From positions 1 through 64,000 of the forward strand of contig NZ_QREG01000008.1 of the NCBI RefSeq assembly GCF_003386095.1: DNA of 64,000 nt, given 5' to 3'. Both the position numbers and the translations under genes were made by a program. Shown piece by piece: positions 34,413 through 43,438 of this stretch (position 1 is its first letter; each line of letters starts with the position of its first letter). Under the pieces are notes generated by a model. That model ran no database searches, was not told the origin of the DNA, and saw nothing but the letters and a program-made list of their open reading frames with translations. This DNA comes from Marinoscillum furvescens DSM 4134. GTDB lineage: Bacteria > Bacteroidota > Bacteroidia > Cytophagales > Cyclobacteriaceae.

Positions 34413-35384
34413 CTACAGATCTCTTTCGCGAGCTTCTTTGATCGCCTCTGCCAGCTGAAAAACAGCCATAGCGTACAGTGCGCTGTGGTTGTATCTGGTG
34501 ATCACATAGAAGTTGTGAAAACCAAACCAATACTCCATACCCTCTTCTCCTTCAAGCTCTAGGAGCGCAGCTTTTCTAGCGGGAGCGATGTTACCTGAGG
34601 GCATATAGCCATTATCTGCATAGTAGCGCAGCGTATTGCGGGGCCTGGAAGAGGAAGACACCACATCTTTAGGGTTGATGCGCTGTGCTACACGTGCCGC
34701 TATCGGGCCACCAGTTTCCCATCGGTGCTCTCGCAAGTAGTTGGCAGCGCTGGCTATAGCATCTTCTGGCTCCATCAGGTTACAGCCATCGCCTTCTCCG
34801 TAGCTTTTGGCATAGGCCAAATAGCTACTGGGCATAAACTGACAGTATCCAATCGCCCCGGCGTAAGACCCTTTGATGCTGTATAAGTCCAGCCCTTCTT
34901 TTTCAGTAAGCTCTAAGAATTTTTCGAGCTCTGCCGTAAAAAATGAACTCCGTTTAGGATAGCCGAAAGCCAATGTGTACAGTGCATCTAGCACCCGATA
35001 ATCCCCTATTCGTTGCCCGAAAAATGTTTCCACTCCAAGTATCCCCAGAATGATCTCCTCTGGCACTCCACTGTCTTCACTCACATTTACCAGTACTTCT
35101 TCATGTGTTTTCCAAAACTCCACTCCTGCCTGAATGCGATTATCTTGCAGAAAGATATTGCGGTACCGCCCCCAGGTCATGGTTCCTTCTGCCGGCCTGC
35201 TAATTTTATCTACTGTCGACTGCTGATACTCCGCATTATTAAGTATTACAGTAAGCTCAGCTATTGTCATATCATGCCGTTCGGCATAGCTCCTGGCAAA
35301 CTCCGACACTTTACTTTGATTTACCTGAGCACTACTTACAGTTACCAGCAAACACAACCCTAACCACATCAAATTTCTCCTCAT
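34413..35384 (-). CDS. mltB: Lytic murein transglycosylase, MltB family
   Basis: This 323-aa enzyme cleaves peptidoglycan glycan strands to 1,6-anhydro products in the periplasm. It has a signal peptide ending VSSAQ, the catalytic Glu in IILGILGVETFFGQ, LDALYTLAFGYPKRSSFF, and GAIGYCQFMPSSYL (family: GALGYGQFMPSS), with ASAANYLREHRWETG further on. No lipobox is seen, so it is probably soluble rather than anchored like E. coli MltB. The length is near the family norm. Confidence 0.92.
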   Translation of the reverse strand: MRRNLMWLGLCLLVTVSSAQVNQSKVSEFARSYAERHDMTIAELTVILNNAEYQQSTVDKISRPAEGTMTWGRYRNIFLQDNRIQAGVEFWKTHEEVLVNVSEDSGVPEEIILGILGVETFFGQRIGDYRVLDALYTLAFGYPKRSSFFTAELEKFLELTEKEGLDLYSIKGSYAGAIGYCQFMPSSYLAYAKSYGEGDGCNLMEPEDAIASAANYLREHRWETGGPIAARVAQRINPKDVVSSSSRPRNTLRYYADNGYMPSGNIAPARKAALLELEGEEGMEYWFGFHNFYVITRYNHSALYAMAVFQLAEAIKEARERDL

Positions 35385-35502
35385 AATTCTTATTTCTATT
35401 CAGGTGACATCAAAGATGAAGCTTCTAAACAAAAAACAGTCCAAAAAGACATTAAATCGCATCAATGCCCCTGGCCAATGTACTTTTTTTGTAAATTAAA
35501 CC

Positions 35503-36012
35503 ATGGCAAACAAAACTTGGAGCAGCTTTACAAGGAAGATTATCATCCATGCCACACCTGAGCACATTTACCCTCAATGGGCTACAAGTGCTGGTATAGA
35601 AAAGTGGTTTTTGCGGTCGTGTACTTATATTTCCGCATCAGGCACCACACGCAAACCAGATGAACTGGTACAGGCCAGCGATCAGTTTAGCTGGAAATGG
35701 CACAACTGGCCTGACGAGGAAAAAGGTAAAATACTTACGGCCAATCACCCCACAGAACTTACGTGGACTTTTGCCGGCTCACAGGTTACACTACACCTGG
35801 AAGCCAGGGAAGAAAGCACCCTTGTCACGCTCACTCAGGAGCTCATCCCTACAGATGATAAAAGTAAAATGAACATCTATTATGGCTGTGGCACCGGATG
35901 GACCTTTTGGCTTACCAACTTAAAAGCATACCTTGAACACAAGATCACGCTACATCATAAAAACCCTGATATGATGGGCAAACATGATGGTTTTGAATTC
36001 GTAAACATGTAA
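35503..36012 (+). CDS. SRPBCC (AHSA1-like) domain protein
   Basis: This 169-aa protein has the START-like fold of the AHSA1 family: IIIHATPEHIYPQWATSAGI, WF near residue 35, GKILTANHPTELTWTF, TLVTLTQELIP and a C-terminal long helix GCGTGWTFWLTNLKAYLEH. Members bind hydrophobic ligands or co-activate Hsp90; the ligand is unknown here. A VOC lipoprotein gene follows after 18 bases and may be in the same transcript. Confidence 0.85.
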   Translation: MANKTWSSFTRKIIIHATPEHIYPQWATSAGIEKWFLRSCTYISASGTTRKPDELVQASDQFSWKWHNWPDEEKGKILTANHPTELTWTFAGSQVTLHLEAREESTLVTLTQELIPTDDKSKMNIYYGCGTGWTFWLTNLKAYLEHKITLHHKNPDMMGKHDGFEFVNM

Positions 36013-36030
36013 TCAACTATCGTTTAACCA

Positions 36031-36789
36031 ATGTGGGCTAAAATGAATTACACACGAGTATTGCTAATCGGCATGCTGGCAGCCATCTGCAGCTGTGAGT
36101 CAAGAAACGAATTTGAAATTCGCGAACTCAACCTCATCACTACACAGCCTGAGAAAATGGCCAAATGGTATGAACAACACCTGAACTTTCAGGCATCCAA
36201 TGATTATGACCTACTCTATCATGACAACCTCACCATCACGCTGGAAGAACGCAAAAAAGCCAAACACCCTGACACACTAAAGCGTGCCTATAACATAACA
36301 AGGCTTCCAGGGCTATACAAATTTGGCTTCATCACCAATCAATTTGACGAGCTGGTAACCACCCTCGAAACTAGTGAAGTAGAGATGGTAGGTAATGTAG
36401 TCCATGACAATAGCCTCAAACGCCGGACACTTATCATAAAAGACCCTGACGGCAACCGCATTCAACTTTTTGAAGATCATGGACCTCATAAATTAAAGCC
36501 ATACTTTTTGGCACTTACTGTGGAGGATATAGGTCTGCAAGAAAAATGGTATCAAATGAAACTTCCTCTAACTGAAGTCTACAATCTGGACCTGAAAGAG
36601 CAGTCGATCTTCATTCGCCTACTGGAAGGAGAAAACCTGGCTGTAGAGCTCGTACAACTCAACCAACACAAAGTACAAGAATCGCTAGATCGTTCGCAGC
36701 TCGTAGGGTACCATAGCCTGAAAATGAAAGGCTTACGTGAACCTTTTCAACAAGATGCGGAAGGAAACTTGCTGATTGTAGAAAATTAA
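36031..36789 (+). CDS. Lipoprotein with a VOC (glyoxalase-fold) domain
   Basis: This 252-aa product has a lipoprotein signal (LLIGMLAAICSC) followed by a VOC domain: ELNLITTQPEKMAKWYEQHL, GLYKFGFITNQFDELVTTL and IKDPDGNRIQLFEDHGPH, the last with the usual Glu metal-ligand position in IQLFE. A degenerate second VOC half follows (FLALTVEDIGLQEKWYQ). Glyoxalase-fold enzymes are normally cytoplasmic, so export and lipidation are unusual. The real start may be the second ATG at 36043, four codons in. Confidence 0.78.
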   Translation: MWAKMNYTRVLLIGMLAAICSCESRNEFEIRELNLITTQPEKMAKWYEQHLNFQASNDYDLLYHDNLTITLEERKKAKHPDTLKRAYNITRLPGLYKFGFITNQFDELVTTLETSEVEMVGNVVHDNSLKRRTLIIKDPDGNRIQLFEDHGPHKLKPYFLALTVEDIGLQEKWYQMKLPLTEVYNLDLKEQSIFIRLLEGENLAVELVQLNQHKVQESLDRSQLVGYHSLKMKGLREPFQQDAEGNLLIVEN

Positions 36790-36947
36790 CCCCCGTTTGT
36801 CGTTGTTTGAGTGCTGTTCATCGATAGTTTAACTGCATTCGATATTGATTTTTTGCTTTTGATAAGAACATTAGCTTTCCTTGTGTACTTCGCCGAGTAT
36901 TACAAGCTTTGAGAATTTTTATTTAGCATATTTGAGGATTTCCTCCG

Positions 36948-39659
36948 ATGTGCGCCCAACCAGCAAAGCCAAAGTTTTGGTATATGACAGATGAGCTCAA
37001 CCCCCGACTGCTCCTGATAGCAGAATCGGAAGACGTCATGCGATGTATTACTCAGCAGATAGGCCATGCCTACACGATTGAGTCAAAGTTGATCAGTACA
37101 GCAAGTCAACTCACAACAGCTCTGCTCAACATTAATGCTGCTCTTGTCATCTATTCAGGTCATTTTCTCACACTCCCAAAAGGACTTAGCGAACTCAAAG
37201 CGTTTCGAAAAGCTAAGCCAACACCACTTATTTTCATCGGTGATCTTTCCAGCCAACAACTGGTAAATCTGATAAAAGCTGGTGCTTCTGACTACCTGGA
37301 AAACGCGCACATAGATCAGCTACAGCAAAAAATCGAAACTGTACTGAAAGAGGCCACCAACAGGTCACATTTTCATGAGTATCGCTATCGGGCCATGGTG
37401 CAGGAAGGGGCCGACCTTATGTCTATTCTAGATACCCAGGGAAATTTTCTGTTTGTGAGTGAATCCTCCTACCGAATACTCAAATACCCCCCGGGACATT
37501 TTGAATGTAAAAATGCATTCAAAATGATCCATCCAGATGATTTACCAGAACTCAAGGAGGCATTTACTTCGGTAACACAGGTCAAACGTATACAGCTACC
37601 CCGCTTTAGGTTTGCTGGTCATTTGGGGAGATGGCACTGGATAGAAGCCACAGCCATCAATCTACAAAACGATCCGTACATTGGCGGTATAGTGGTAAAT
37701 GGAAGAGACATAACCGTACAGGTACAACAGGAAAAACAAATCCAACTCAGCAATGAGCGCTATAGATATGTGGTAAAAGCCACCCACGATCATATTTATG
37801 ACTGGGACCTAATCAAAAACGCAAACAAGCGCGTAGGAACCTCACTGCGAACTCTCTTTGGCTATACCAACATCGAAGCAGAACAAGACGCTAACTTCTG
37901 GTATGAAAGAGTGCACCCCGAAGAGCGGGAGCAGATCTATGCCACACTGAAAGCAAAATTAGAAGACCCTACCCAGCAGCTTTGCGACTACACTTATAAG
38001 TTTAAAAAAGCAGACGGTAGCTACGCCGTAGTATACGACAGAGGCTACATCATCCGAAATGAAAAAGGAAAAGCAACCCGACTGATAGGCGCCGTACGTG
38101 ATATCACCACTGAACATCGAGAGCAAACCCAAAAAGACCTGTCTCAACAACTGACAGACATACTGAGCAAACCCAGCAGCCTACACACCAACCTGGAGCT
38201 GGCCCTCAACAAACTCCTGACGTTTAGTGGTGCTCAGCTAGGTGAGGTCTGGCTCAAGTCTTATGACGAAGAAAAGCTAAACCTCATAGCAAGGCAAGGG
38301 ATTATACTAGACGATCAGCCCCTGGAAGAAACCGAACCTATTTGCCTAACACAAACTGACGGCATCCCCGGAGCAGTCTATCACAGCCAGTCTACGATAT
38401 TTTTGGACATCCGCATGAGTACATGTCCCAAAGCCCCGGCTGCCATCCAAAAAGGACTCGTCACTGCCGTAGGGCTACCCATCCCCTACCGTGACAAAAT
38501 CGTTGGTTCTTTTGTGTTTATGACTCCTTTTGACCTGGATCACTTCAAGGCTATTCGACAAATACTGGAAAATGTAATCGCTCAAATAGCTCCAGTACTG
38601 ATGCAGAAGAAAAAAGAAGACGACCTAAATAAGTTCTTCAACCTTTCTCCAGACATGCTATGTGTAGTAGGGCTAGATGGCTACCTCAAAAAGGTAAATC
38701 CGGCCTTTCAGAAAATATCCGCCTACAGCGATGAAGAACTACTCACACAACCCTTCACCAATTTTGTATACCCGGCAGACGCTGACAAACTATGGGATGA
38801 GCTAAAACGGATCAAATCCGGACACTCACGTGAGTCTTTTTTCGAATCCAGGTTTGTGACCAAAAACGGGGCGATTAAATGGCTGTCCTGGAATGTAAAA
38901 GTGGTGATGGAGGAGAAACTCATGTATGCTGTGGCAAAAGATGTAACCCTCCTTCGCGAACAACAAAAGGCGCTCTCCAACGCCGTGCAGCAGACTCTGG
39001 AAAAAGAACGCGCTCGCTTTGGCCGTGAGCTCCACGATGGGCTGGTACAGATGCTGGTAGGCACCAAAATCAACCTAAAGCATTTCTATACTACTCTGAA
39101 AACTGATGCTCCAAAACCTAAGATCCTCACACAGTCTATAGACTACCTGGACCACTGCATAGAAGAAGCGCGTACCATCTCGCATGGATTGCTATCTGTA
39201 ACACTACGCAAGTATGGACTCGGGACCGCTCTGGAAGAGATCGCGCACAAGATGGCTGCCAAATCTGCAGGCATTCAAATCACCTACCACGACCTGCTGC
39301 CCGAATCCACAAAGCTCACGACCGACCAGGAATTGCAACTCTACAGAATCGCACAAGAAGCCACCACCAACACCCTAAAACACGCTGATGCTACTGAGCT
39401 AAACATCACCTTAAGATCAGATGCGGAAACTCTGGAGCTCGTCATCAGTGACAATGGCAAAGGCATAGATCACAATACCCAAACAGGTGGTACGGGTATG
39501 CGAAACATGCAAGCCCGGGCTGACCACATGGGTGGGCATATATTTTTCAAAAACAAAAAATCCGGAGGACTGGAAATTACTGTGGTCATTCAGATTGACA
39601 CCCACACACCTGCCACTCTAGATGCCCTGGAAGGCCTCAAACTCCCTCCAGACCTTTAA
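36948..39659 (+). CDS. Hybrid-like sensor kinase: pseudo-receiver, PAS, GAF, PAS, HisKA_3
   Basis: This 903-aa cytoplasmic sensor kinase starts with a CheY-like fold (LLLIAESED, LIFIGDLSS, KAGASDYLEN) that lacks the phosphoacceptor Asp (the strand reads LVIYSGHF). Two PAS domains (about 145-265 and 270-390), a GAF domain (about 395-555) and a third PAS (about 560-680) follow. The HisKA_3 motif RFGRELHDGLVQML has H696, and an HATPase_c domain shows NTLKHADATELN, DNGKGI and GTGMRNMQARA. This is the NarX/DegS class, whose partners are LuxR-type regulators; none is encoded next to it. No membrane helices are seen. Confidence 0.9.
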   Translation: MCAQPAKPKFWYMTDELNPRLLLIAESEDVMRCITQQIGHAYTIESKLISTASQLTTALLNINAALVIYSGHFLTLPKGLSELKAFRKAKPTPLIFIGDLSSQQLVNLIKAGASDYLENAHIDQLQQKIETVLKEATNRSHFHEYRYRAMVQEGADLMSILDTQGNFLFVSESSYRILKYPPGHFECKNAFKMIHPDDLPELKEAFTSVTQVKRIQLPRFRFAGHLGRWHWIEATAINLQNDPYIGGIVVNGRDITVQVQQEKQIQLSNERYRYVVKATHDHIYDWDLIKNANKRVGTSLRTLFGYTNIEAEQDANFWYERVHPEEREQIYATLKAKLEDPTQQLCDYTYKFKKADGSYAVVYDRGYIIRNEKGKATRLIGAVRDITTEHREQTQKDLSQQLTDILSKPSSLHTNLELALNKLLTFSGAQLGEVWLKSYDEEKLNLIARQGIILDDQPLEETEPICLTQTDGIPGAVYHSQSTIFLDIRMSTCPKAPAAIQKGLVTAVGLPIPYRDKIVGSFVFMTPFDLDHFKAIRQILENVIAQIAPVLMQKKKEDDLNKFFNLSPDMLCVVGLDGYLKKVNPAFQKISAYSDEELLTQPFTNFVYPADADKLWDELKRIKSGHSRESFFESRFVTKNGAIKWLSWNVKVVMEEKLMYAVAKDVTLLREQQKALSNAVQQTLEKERARFGRELHDGLVQMLVGTKINLKHFYTTLKTDAPKPKILTQSIDYLDHCIEEARTISHGLLSVTLRKYGLGTALEEIAHKMAAKSAGIQITYHDLLPESTKLTTDQELQLYRIAQEATTNTLKHADATELNITLRSDAETLELVISDNGKGIDHNTQTGGTGMRNMQARADHMGGHIFFKNKKSGGLEITVVIQIDTHTPATLDALEGLKLPPDL

Positions 39660-40009
39660 GCTAAAGCCTCCTTGACAGCAGCCACGTTCTTCTTACTGTT
39701 CCCAATAAAAATCTGATCACCGATCAAGAAAACCGGGCGTTTTAGAAACGTATATTCTTCCAATATGTAGTTGCGATAGTCTTCCTCCTGCAAGTTCTTA
39801 TCCTTGAGGCCAAGGGATTTATATTTCATCGCCACACGTGAAAAGAGCTTTTCGTAGCTCCCGGCAAGGGATTTCATTTCATCTAGCTGCTCCGGAGTGA
39901 TTGCCGATGTTTTTATATCCTGGTACTCAAACTCATCGCCTATTTCCAATTCAGAAATAATTCGCTTACAGGTACTACAAGTGGATAAATGATAGACTTT
40001 CTTTCTCAT
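39656..40009 (-). CDS. ArsC/Spx-family thioredoxin-fold protein
   Basis: This 117-aa protein has an N-terminal CSTC redox/thiol motif followed by KRIISELE, and the family's late motif LKRPVFLIGDQIFIGNSKK. Such proteins are glutaredoxin-fold arsenate reductase relatives (YffB/Spx type). Without other ars genes, arsenate reduction is unlikely to be its main role. Its stop codon overlaps that of the convergent kinase gene by four bases (TTAA). Confidence 0.85.
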   Translation of the reverse strand: MRKKVYHLSTCSTCKRIISELEIGDEFEYQDIKTSAITPEQLDEMKSLAGSYEKLFSRVAMKYKSLGLKDKNLQEEDYRNYILEEYTFLKRPVFLIGDQIFIGNSKKNVAAVKEALA

Positions 40010-40042
40010 ATTAATCTGCTAAAAACCTAATTGCAAAGCAAG

Positions 40043-41131
40043 CTAATTTTGCACAATCAATCGCATGACTCCCTTGCCTTCTACAGTAAAATAAACAAAT
40101 CCATCGGGCCCTTGCCGCACACTTCGCACCCTCCCGATACCTTCTAAAAACTTTTCTTCTTTTACAACCTTCCCTCCTTCCAGATCACATCGGTGTAAGT
40201 AGCCAAACTTGAGCGAGCCAATCAACAAGTCGCCTTTGAGTGCACCATATTTGTCTGAAGTCACGAAATCCATACCACTTGGAGCAATGGAGGGCACCCA
40301 GTACACTTCTGGCTGAAGCATCCCTTCTTTGGCTGTGAGTTCGGTAAACTTGGTGCCGCTGTAATTCACTCCATAGGAAATCACAGGCCACCCATAGTTT
40401 TTCCTGGGTTGTATGACATTCAATTCATCGCCCCCTTTGGGGCCATGCTCGTGTTCCCAAAGCGCACCTGTTTCCGGATGTATCGCTAAGCCCTGAGGGT
40501 TGCGATGCCCGTACGAGTAAATGGTCTGCATGGCTATAGGATTACCAACAAAAGGGTTGTCCTGCGGCACACTACCATCGTCATTTATTCGATGAATTTT
40601 ACCACAGTGATTGTTCAGTGCCTGTGGATTCTCATCGCGCTTCCCCCGGTCTCCCACTGAGACATAGAGGTATCCATCTTTATCAAATACCAGCCTGGAA
40701 CCATAATGATGATTGGTAGACAATGCGGGTTCGGCCCGAAACACCTCAGCAATATCCACGAGCTTGTTGCCTCGTAGCTCACCTCGCACTACTGCAGTGG
40801 TAGCCTCGCCGCCTGTCATCGGCCTGGAGAAAGAGAGGTATATCCAGCTATTGGTATTGAAGTCCGGATGTACCTTCACGTCCAACAGTCCCCCTTGACC
40901 TTTACTTTTTACTGCCGGCACACCCTCTATTTCATTTAAAGCTTGCCCATCCCACAAATACAAGGTGCCTGATCGCTCGGTGATAAGTAAGTCTCCTGAT
41001 GGCAGCCAGTCCATTCCCCAGCCCACAGCTATACCATCTACTACCAGCTCTGCTTCCAGGTTCAGCTCCTTTTTCTGAGCAAAAACAAAACTGCAAGCCA
41101 AAGTGACAAGTAAGAATACCAGAATCCGCAT
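40043..41131 (-). CDS. Secreted PQQ-dependent aldose sugar dehydrogenase-like protein
   Basis: This 362-aa protein has a signal peptide (ending FVFAQ) and a GSDH six-bladed propeller: WLPSGDLLITERSGTLYLWD, SRLVFDKDGYLYVSVGDRG, YSYGHRNPQGLAIHPETG, WEHEHGPKGGDELN and NYGWPVISYG. These are the PQQ- and calcium-binding family motifs of soluble aldose dehydrogenases (YliI-like). PQQ synthesis genes are absent here, so cofactor supply is unknown. It is divergent from the glycosyltransferase operon. Confidence 0.88.
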   Translation of the reverse strand: MRILVFLLVTLACSFVFAQKKELNLEAELVVDGIAVGWGMDWLPSGDLLITERSGTLYLWDGQALNEIEGVPAVKSKGQGGLLDVKVHPDFNTNSWIYLSFSRPMTGGEATTAVVRGELRGNKLVDIAEVFRAEPALSTNHHYGSRLVFDKDGYLYVSVGDRGKRDENPQALNNHCGKIHRINDDGSVPQDNPFVGNPIAMQTIYSYGHRNPQGLAIHPETGALWEHEHGPKGGDELNVIQPRKNYGWPVISYGVNYSGTKFTELTAKEGMLQPEVYWVPSIAPSGMDFVTSDKYGALKGDLLIGSLKFGYLHRCDLEGGKVVKEEKFLEGIGRVRSVRQGPDGFVYFTVEGKGVMRLIVQN

Positions 41132-41239
41132 TGGTTTTTATTTTAAATATAACCCTTTCTCTCCGGTCCCCCGATCCACCCAAATCCAGCTATCACCAAA
41201 ATGTCAGATCTGGGACAAGCCTTTGGTGCTCACTTCATT

Positions 41240-41247
41240 TAACTTTG
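41240..41247 (+). promoter_or_regulatory. -7 box TAACTTTG of the glycosyltransferase operon
   Basis: This is an exact TAnnTTTG match. A TTG at 41223-41225 lies 14 bases upstream, somewhat closer than the usual 17-23. Transcription would start near 41253, which excludes the earlier in-frame starts and supports the TTG start codon at 41266. Confidence 0.5.
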
Positions 41248-41265
41248 ACCGCTAAAACAAAGGGG

Positions 41266-41979
41266 TTGGAAGAAGAAAAGCGAATAAACCAGCAAATAGA
41301 CATACGGGTGATCATCCCTGCTTTTAATGAGCAAAATGCTGTGGGTCTGGTAGTAGAGGAAATCCCAAAGTCCTGGGTATCTGAGGTGATAGTGGTGGAT
41401 AATGGCTCTCAGGACGACACCTACGAGCAAGCCAAAAGCAAGGGAGCTACAGCGATCAAAGAACCACAAAAAGGGTACGGCCAGGCTTGCCTCAAGGGCA
41501 TGCACCATATTGCCTCTAGTCCTGGTCACCCGGACATAGTAGTGTTCCTTGATGGAGACCACTCCGACTATCCGGAGCAACTTCCTGACCTGGTAAAACC
41601 GATCATCGAAGGACAAGCAGACATGGTTATTGGCTCACGTGCATTGGGCCAAAAGGAAAAGGGCTCCATGACGCCTCAGCAAGTGTTTGGAAACTGGCTG
41701 GCAACCTCACTCATCAAATGGCTATATGGTCATCATTACACCGATCTTGGGCCATTTAGAGCCATTAAGTATAGCACCTTATTAGCTTTGCAAATGCAAG
41801 ACACCAACTATGGCTGGACGGTGGAAATGCAACTGAAAGCAGCCAAACAAAAATTTAAAACCCTCGATGTACCGGTAAACTATCGCAAACGCATTGGGGT
41901 TTCAAAAGTCTCAGGCACCCTAAAAGGCACCATCATGGCGGGATATAAAATATTGTTTACCATTTTTAGATATTTGTAA
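41266..41979 (+). CDS. Family 2 glycosyltransferase, DPM/DPG-synthase-like
   Basis: This 237-aa GT-A enzyme without membrane helices has VIIPAFNEQNAVGLVVEEIP, VIVVDNGSQDDTY, GYGQACLKGM, the metal-binding VFLDGDHSDYPEQL and MVIGSRALG. It resembles polyprenyl-phosphate glucosyl/mannosyl synthases that load sugar on a lipid carrier; the sugar is unknown. The frame has no ATG near the conserved start. TTG 41266 (LEEEKRINQQIDIRVIIPAF) fits the family length and lies just after a -7 box. It is the first gene of a six-gene operon; the next starts after 3 bases. Confidence 0.87.
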   Translation: MEEEKRINQQIDIRVIIPAFNEQNAVGLVVEEIPKSWVSEVIVVDNGSQDDTYEQAKSKGATAIKEPQKGYGQACLKGMHHIASSPGHPDIVVFLDGDHSDYPEQLPDLVKPIIEGQADMVIGSRALGQKEKGSMTPQQVFGNWLATSLIKWLYGHHYTDLGPFRAIKYSTLLALQMQDTNYGWTVEMQLKAAKQKFKTLDVPVNYRKRIGVSKVSGTLKGTIMAGYKILFTIFRYL

Positions 41980-41982
41980 CCC

Positions 41983-43437
41983 ATGGACTGGATAGTAGTA
42001 GGAGGATATGTATTTGCATTGTTGGTCATTACAATTTTTAGCCTGGAGCAATTGTATCTGGCCATCCTATACATGCGTAAAAAGCAGACTACCACCAGTA
42101 CTCCCCCACTCAGCCATTTCCCCCAGGTAACCATTCAACTGCCCGTATACAATGAAAAGTATGTGGTAAAGCGGTTAATAGATTGCATCTGCGCGCTTGA
42201 TTACCCTTTGGATCGACTGGAAATCCAGGTTTTGGATGACTCTACTGACGAAACCAAACACCTAATTGCCGAGCGCGTAGCATACTGGCAATCCAAGGGT
42301 ATAAACATCGAGCAAATTTCGAGACCCGAGCGTGTGGGCTTTAAAGCTGGGGCACTGCAATATGGCCTGGAGCACGCCTCTGGTGAACTCATAGCTATAT
42401 TCGATGCTGACTTTTTACCCGAAAAAGATTTCCTACTCAGCACCTTACCACACTTCAAGCCGGAGACAGGAATGGTGCAGACACGCTGGGGACACCTCAA
42501 TGAAAACTACAGCCTACTTACCCGGATGCAGGCTTTTGGCCTCAATGCTCACTTCAGCGTGGAGCAAACAGGTCGCAACAGCTCTGGAAAGTTTATGAAC
42601 TTCAATGGCACAGCGGGTATCTGGCGCAAGCAGTGCATAGAAGAAGCCGGGGGATGGCACTACGATACGCTCACAGAAGACCTGGACCTGAGCTATAGAG
42701 CACAGCTCAAAGGCTGGAAATTCACCTACCTGGAAAACATCACCTCTCCAGCCGAACTCCCCGTACTAGTACCTGCCATCAAATCTCAACAATACCGCTG
42801 GAACAAAGGTGCGGCAGAAGTAGCCCGAAAAAATGCACTCAGCATACTGAAGTCCTCCCAAAGCCTACATGTAAAACTCCATGCCGTATTGCACCTTTTT
42901 AATAGTTCTGTGTTTTTGTTCCTGTTTTTGGCAGCCACCCTTTCTGTACCCATGCTGCTCATCAAACAAAACCGTCCGGAATATCAGCTGGTTTTTCAGG
43001 CTGCCACCGTATTTGTGGTCGGATTTATTGCCATGTCGATATTTTACTGGGTAGCAGCCCGGGCTACCACCCCCAACTTCAACCTACGCTATTACCTCAA
43101 ACATTTCCCACTTTTTCTCACCTTCACTATGGGCATGGCACTGCACAATGCCATTGCCGTAGCGGAAGGGTACCTGGGCATCAAATCACCGTTTATTCGC
43201 ACCCCTAAGTTTAACATCCGAAACAAAAAAGACAGCTGGAAAGGCAACACCTACCTGAGACAACAGCTCACCCCTCTGACCCTTTTGGAAGGTTTTTTTG
43301 CTGCATATTTTGCTGCAGGAGTAGCGATTGACATTTGGCTGCAGGATTGGGGACTGGTGTTGTTTCATGGGATGCTGGCCATAGGACTGGGTGCGGTTTT
43401 CATACTCTCTGTAAAACCTCTCCGTACCACCGGCTAA
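41983..43437 (+). CDS. Membrane family 2 glycosyltransferase, cellulose-synthase-like
   Basis: This 484-aa protein has an N-terminal helix, a processive GT2 domain with QVTIQLPVYNEKYVVKRLID, VLDDSTDET, IFDADFLPE (DxD), TLTEDLDLSYRA (TED) and QQYRW (QxxRW), then four C-terminal helices. The D, DxD, TED, QxxRW set is the processive beta-glycan synthase signature (cellulose, mannan or glucan). No cellulose PilZ domain is present. The neighbours suggest synthesis of a glycolipid or short glycan rather than bulk polymer. Confidence 0.9.
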   Translation: MDWIVVGGYVFALLVITIFSLEQLYLAILYMRKKQTTTSTPPLSHFPQVTIQLPVYNEKYVVKRLIDCICALDYPLDRLEIQVLDDSTDETKHLIAERVAYWQSKGINIEQISRPERVGFKAGALQYGLEHASGELIAIFDADFLPEKDFLLSTLPHFKPETGMVQTRWGHLNENYSLLTRMQAFGLNAHFSVEQTGRNSSGKFMNFNGTAGIWRKQCIEEAGGWHYDTLTEDLDLSYRAQLKGWKFTYLENITSPAELPVLVPAIKSQQYRWNKGAAEVARKNALSILKSSQSLHVKLHAVLHLFNSSVFLFLFLAATLSVPMLLIKQNRPEYQLVFQAATVFVVGFIAMSIFYWVAARATTPNFNLRYYLKHFPLFLTFTMGMALHNAIAVAEGYLGIKSPFIRTPKFNIRNKKDSWKGNTYLRQQLTPLTLLEGFFAAYFAAGVAIDIWLQDWGLVLFHGMLAIGLGAVFILSVKPLRTTG

Positions 43438-43438
43438 C

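Noticed and set aside
41131-41265. N-terminal extension of the first glycosyltransferase
   Set aside because: The added residues are unlike the family and a -7 box lies inside this stretch, so the transcript starts later.
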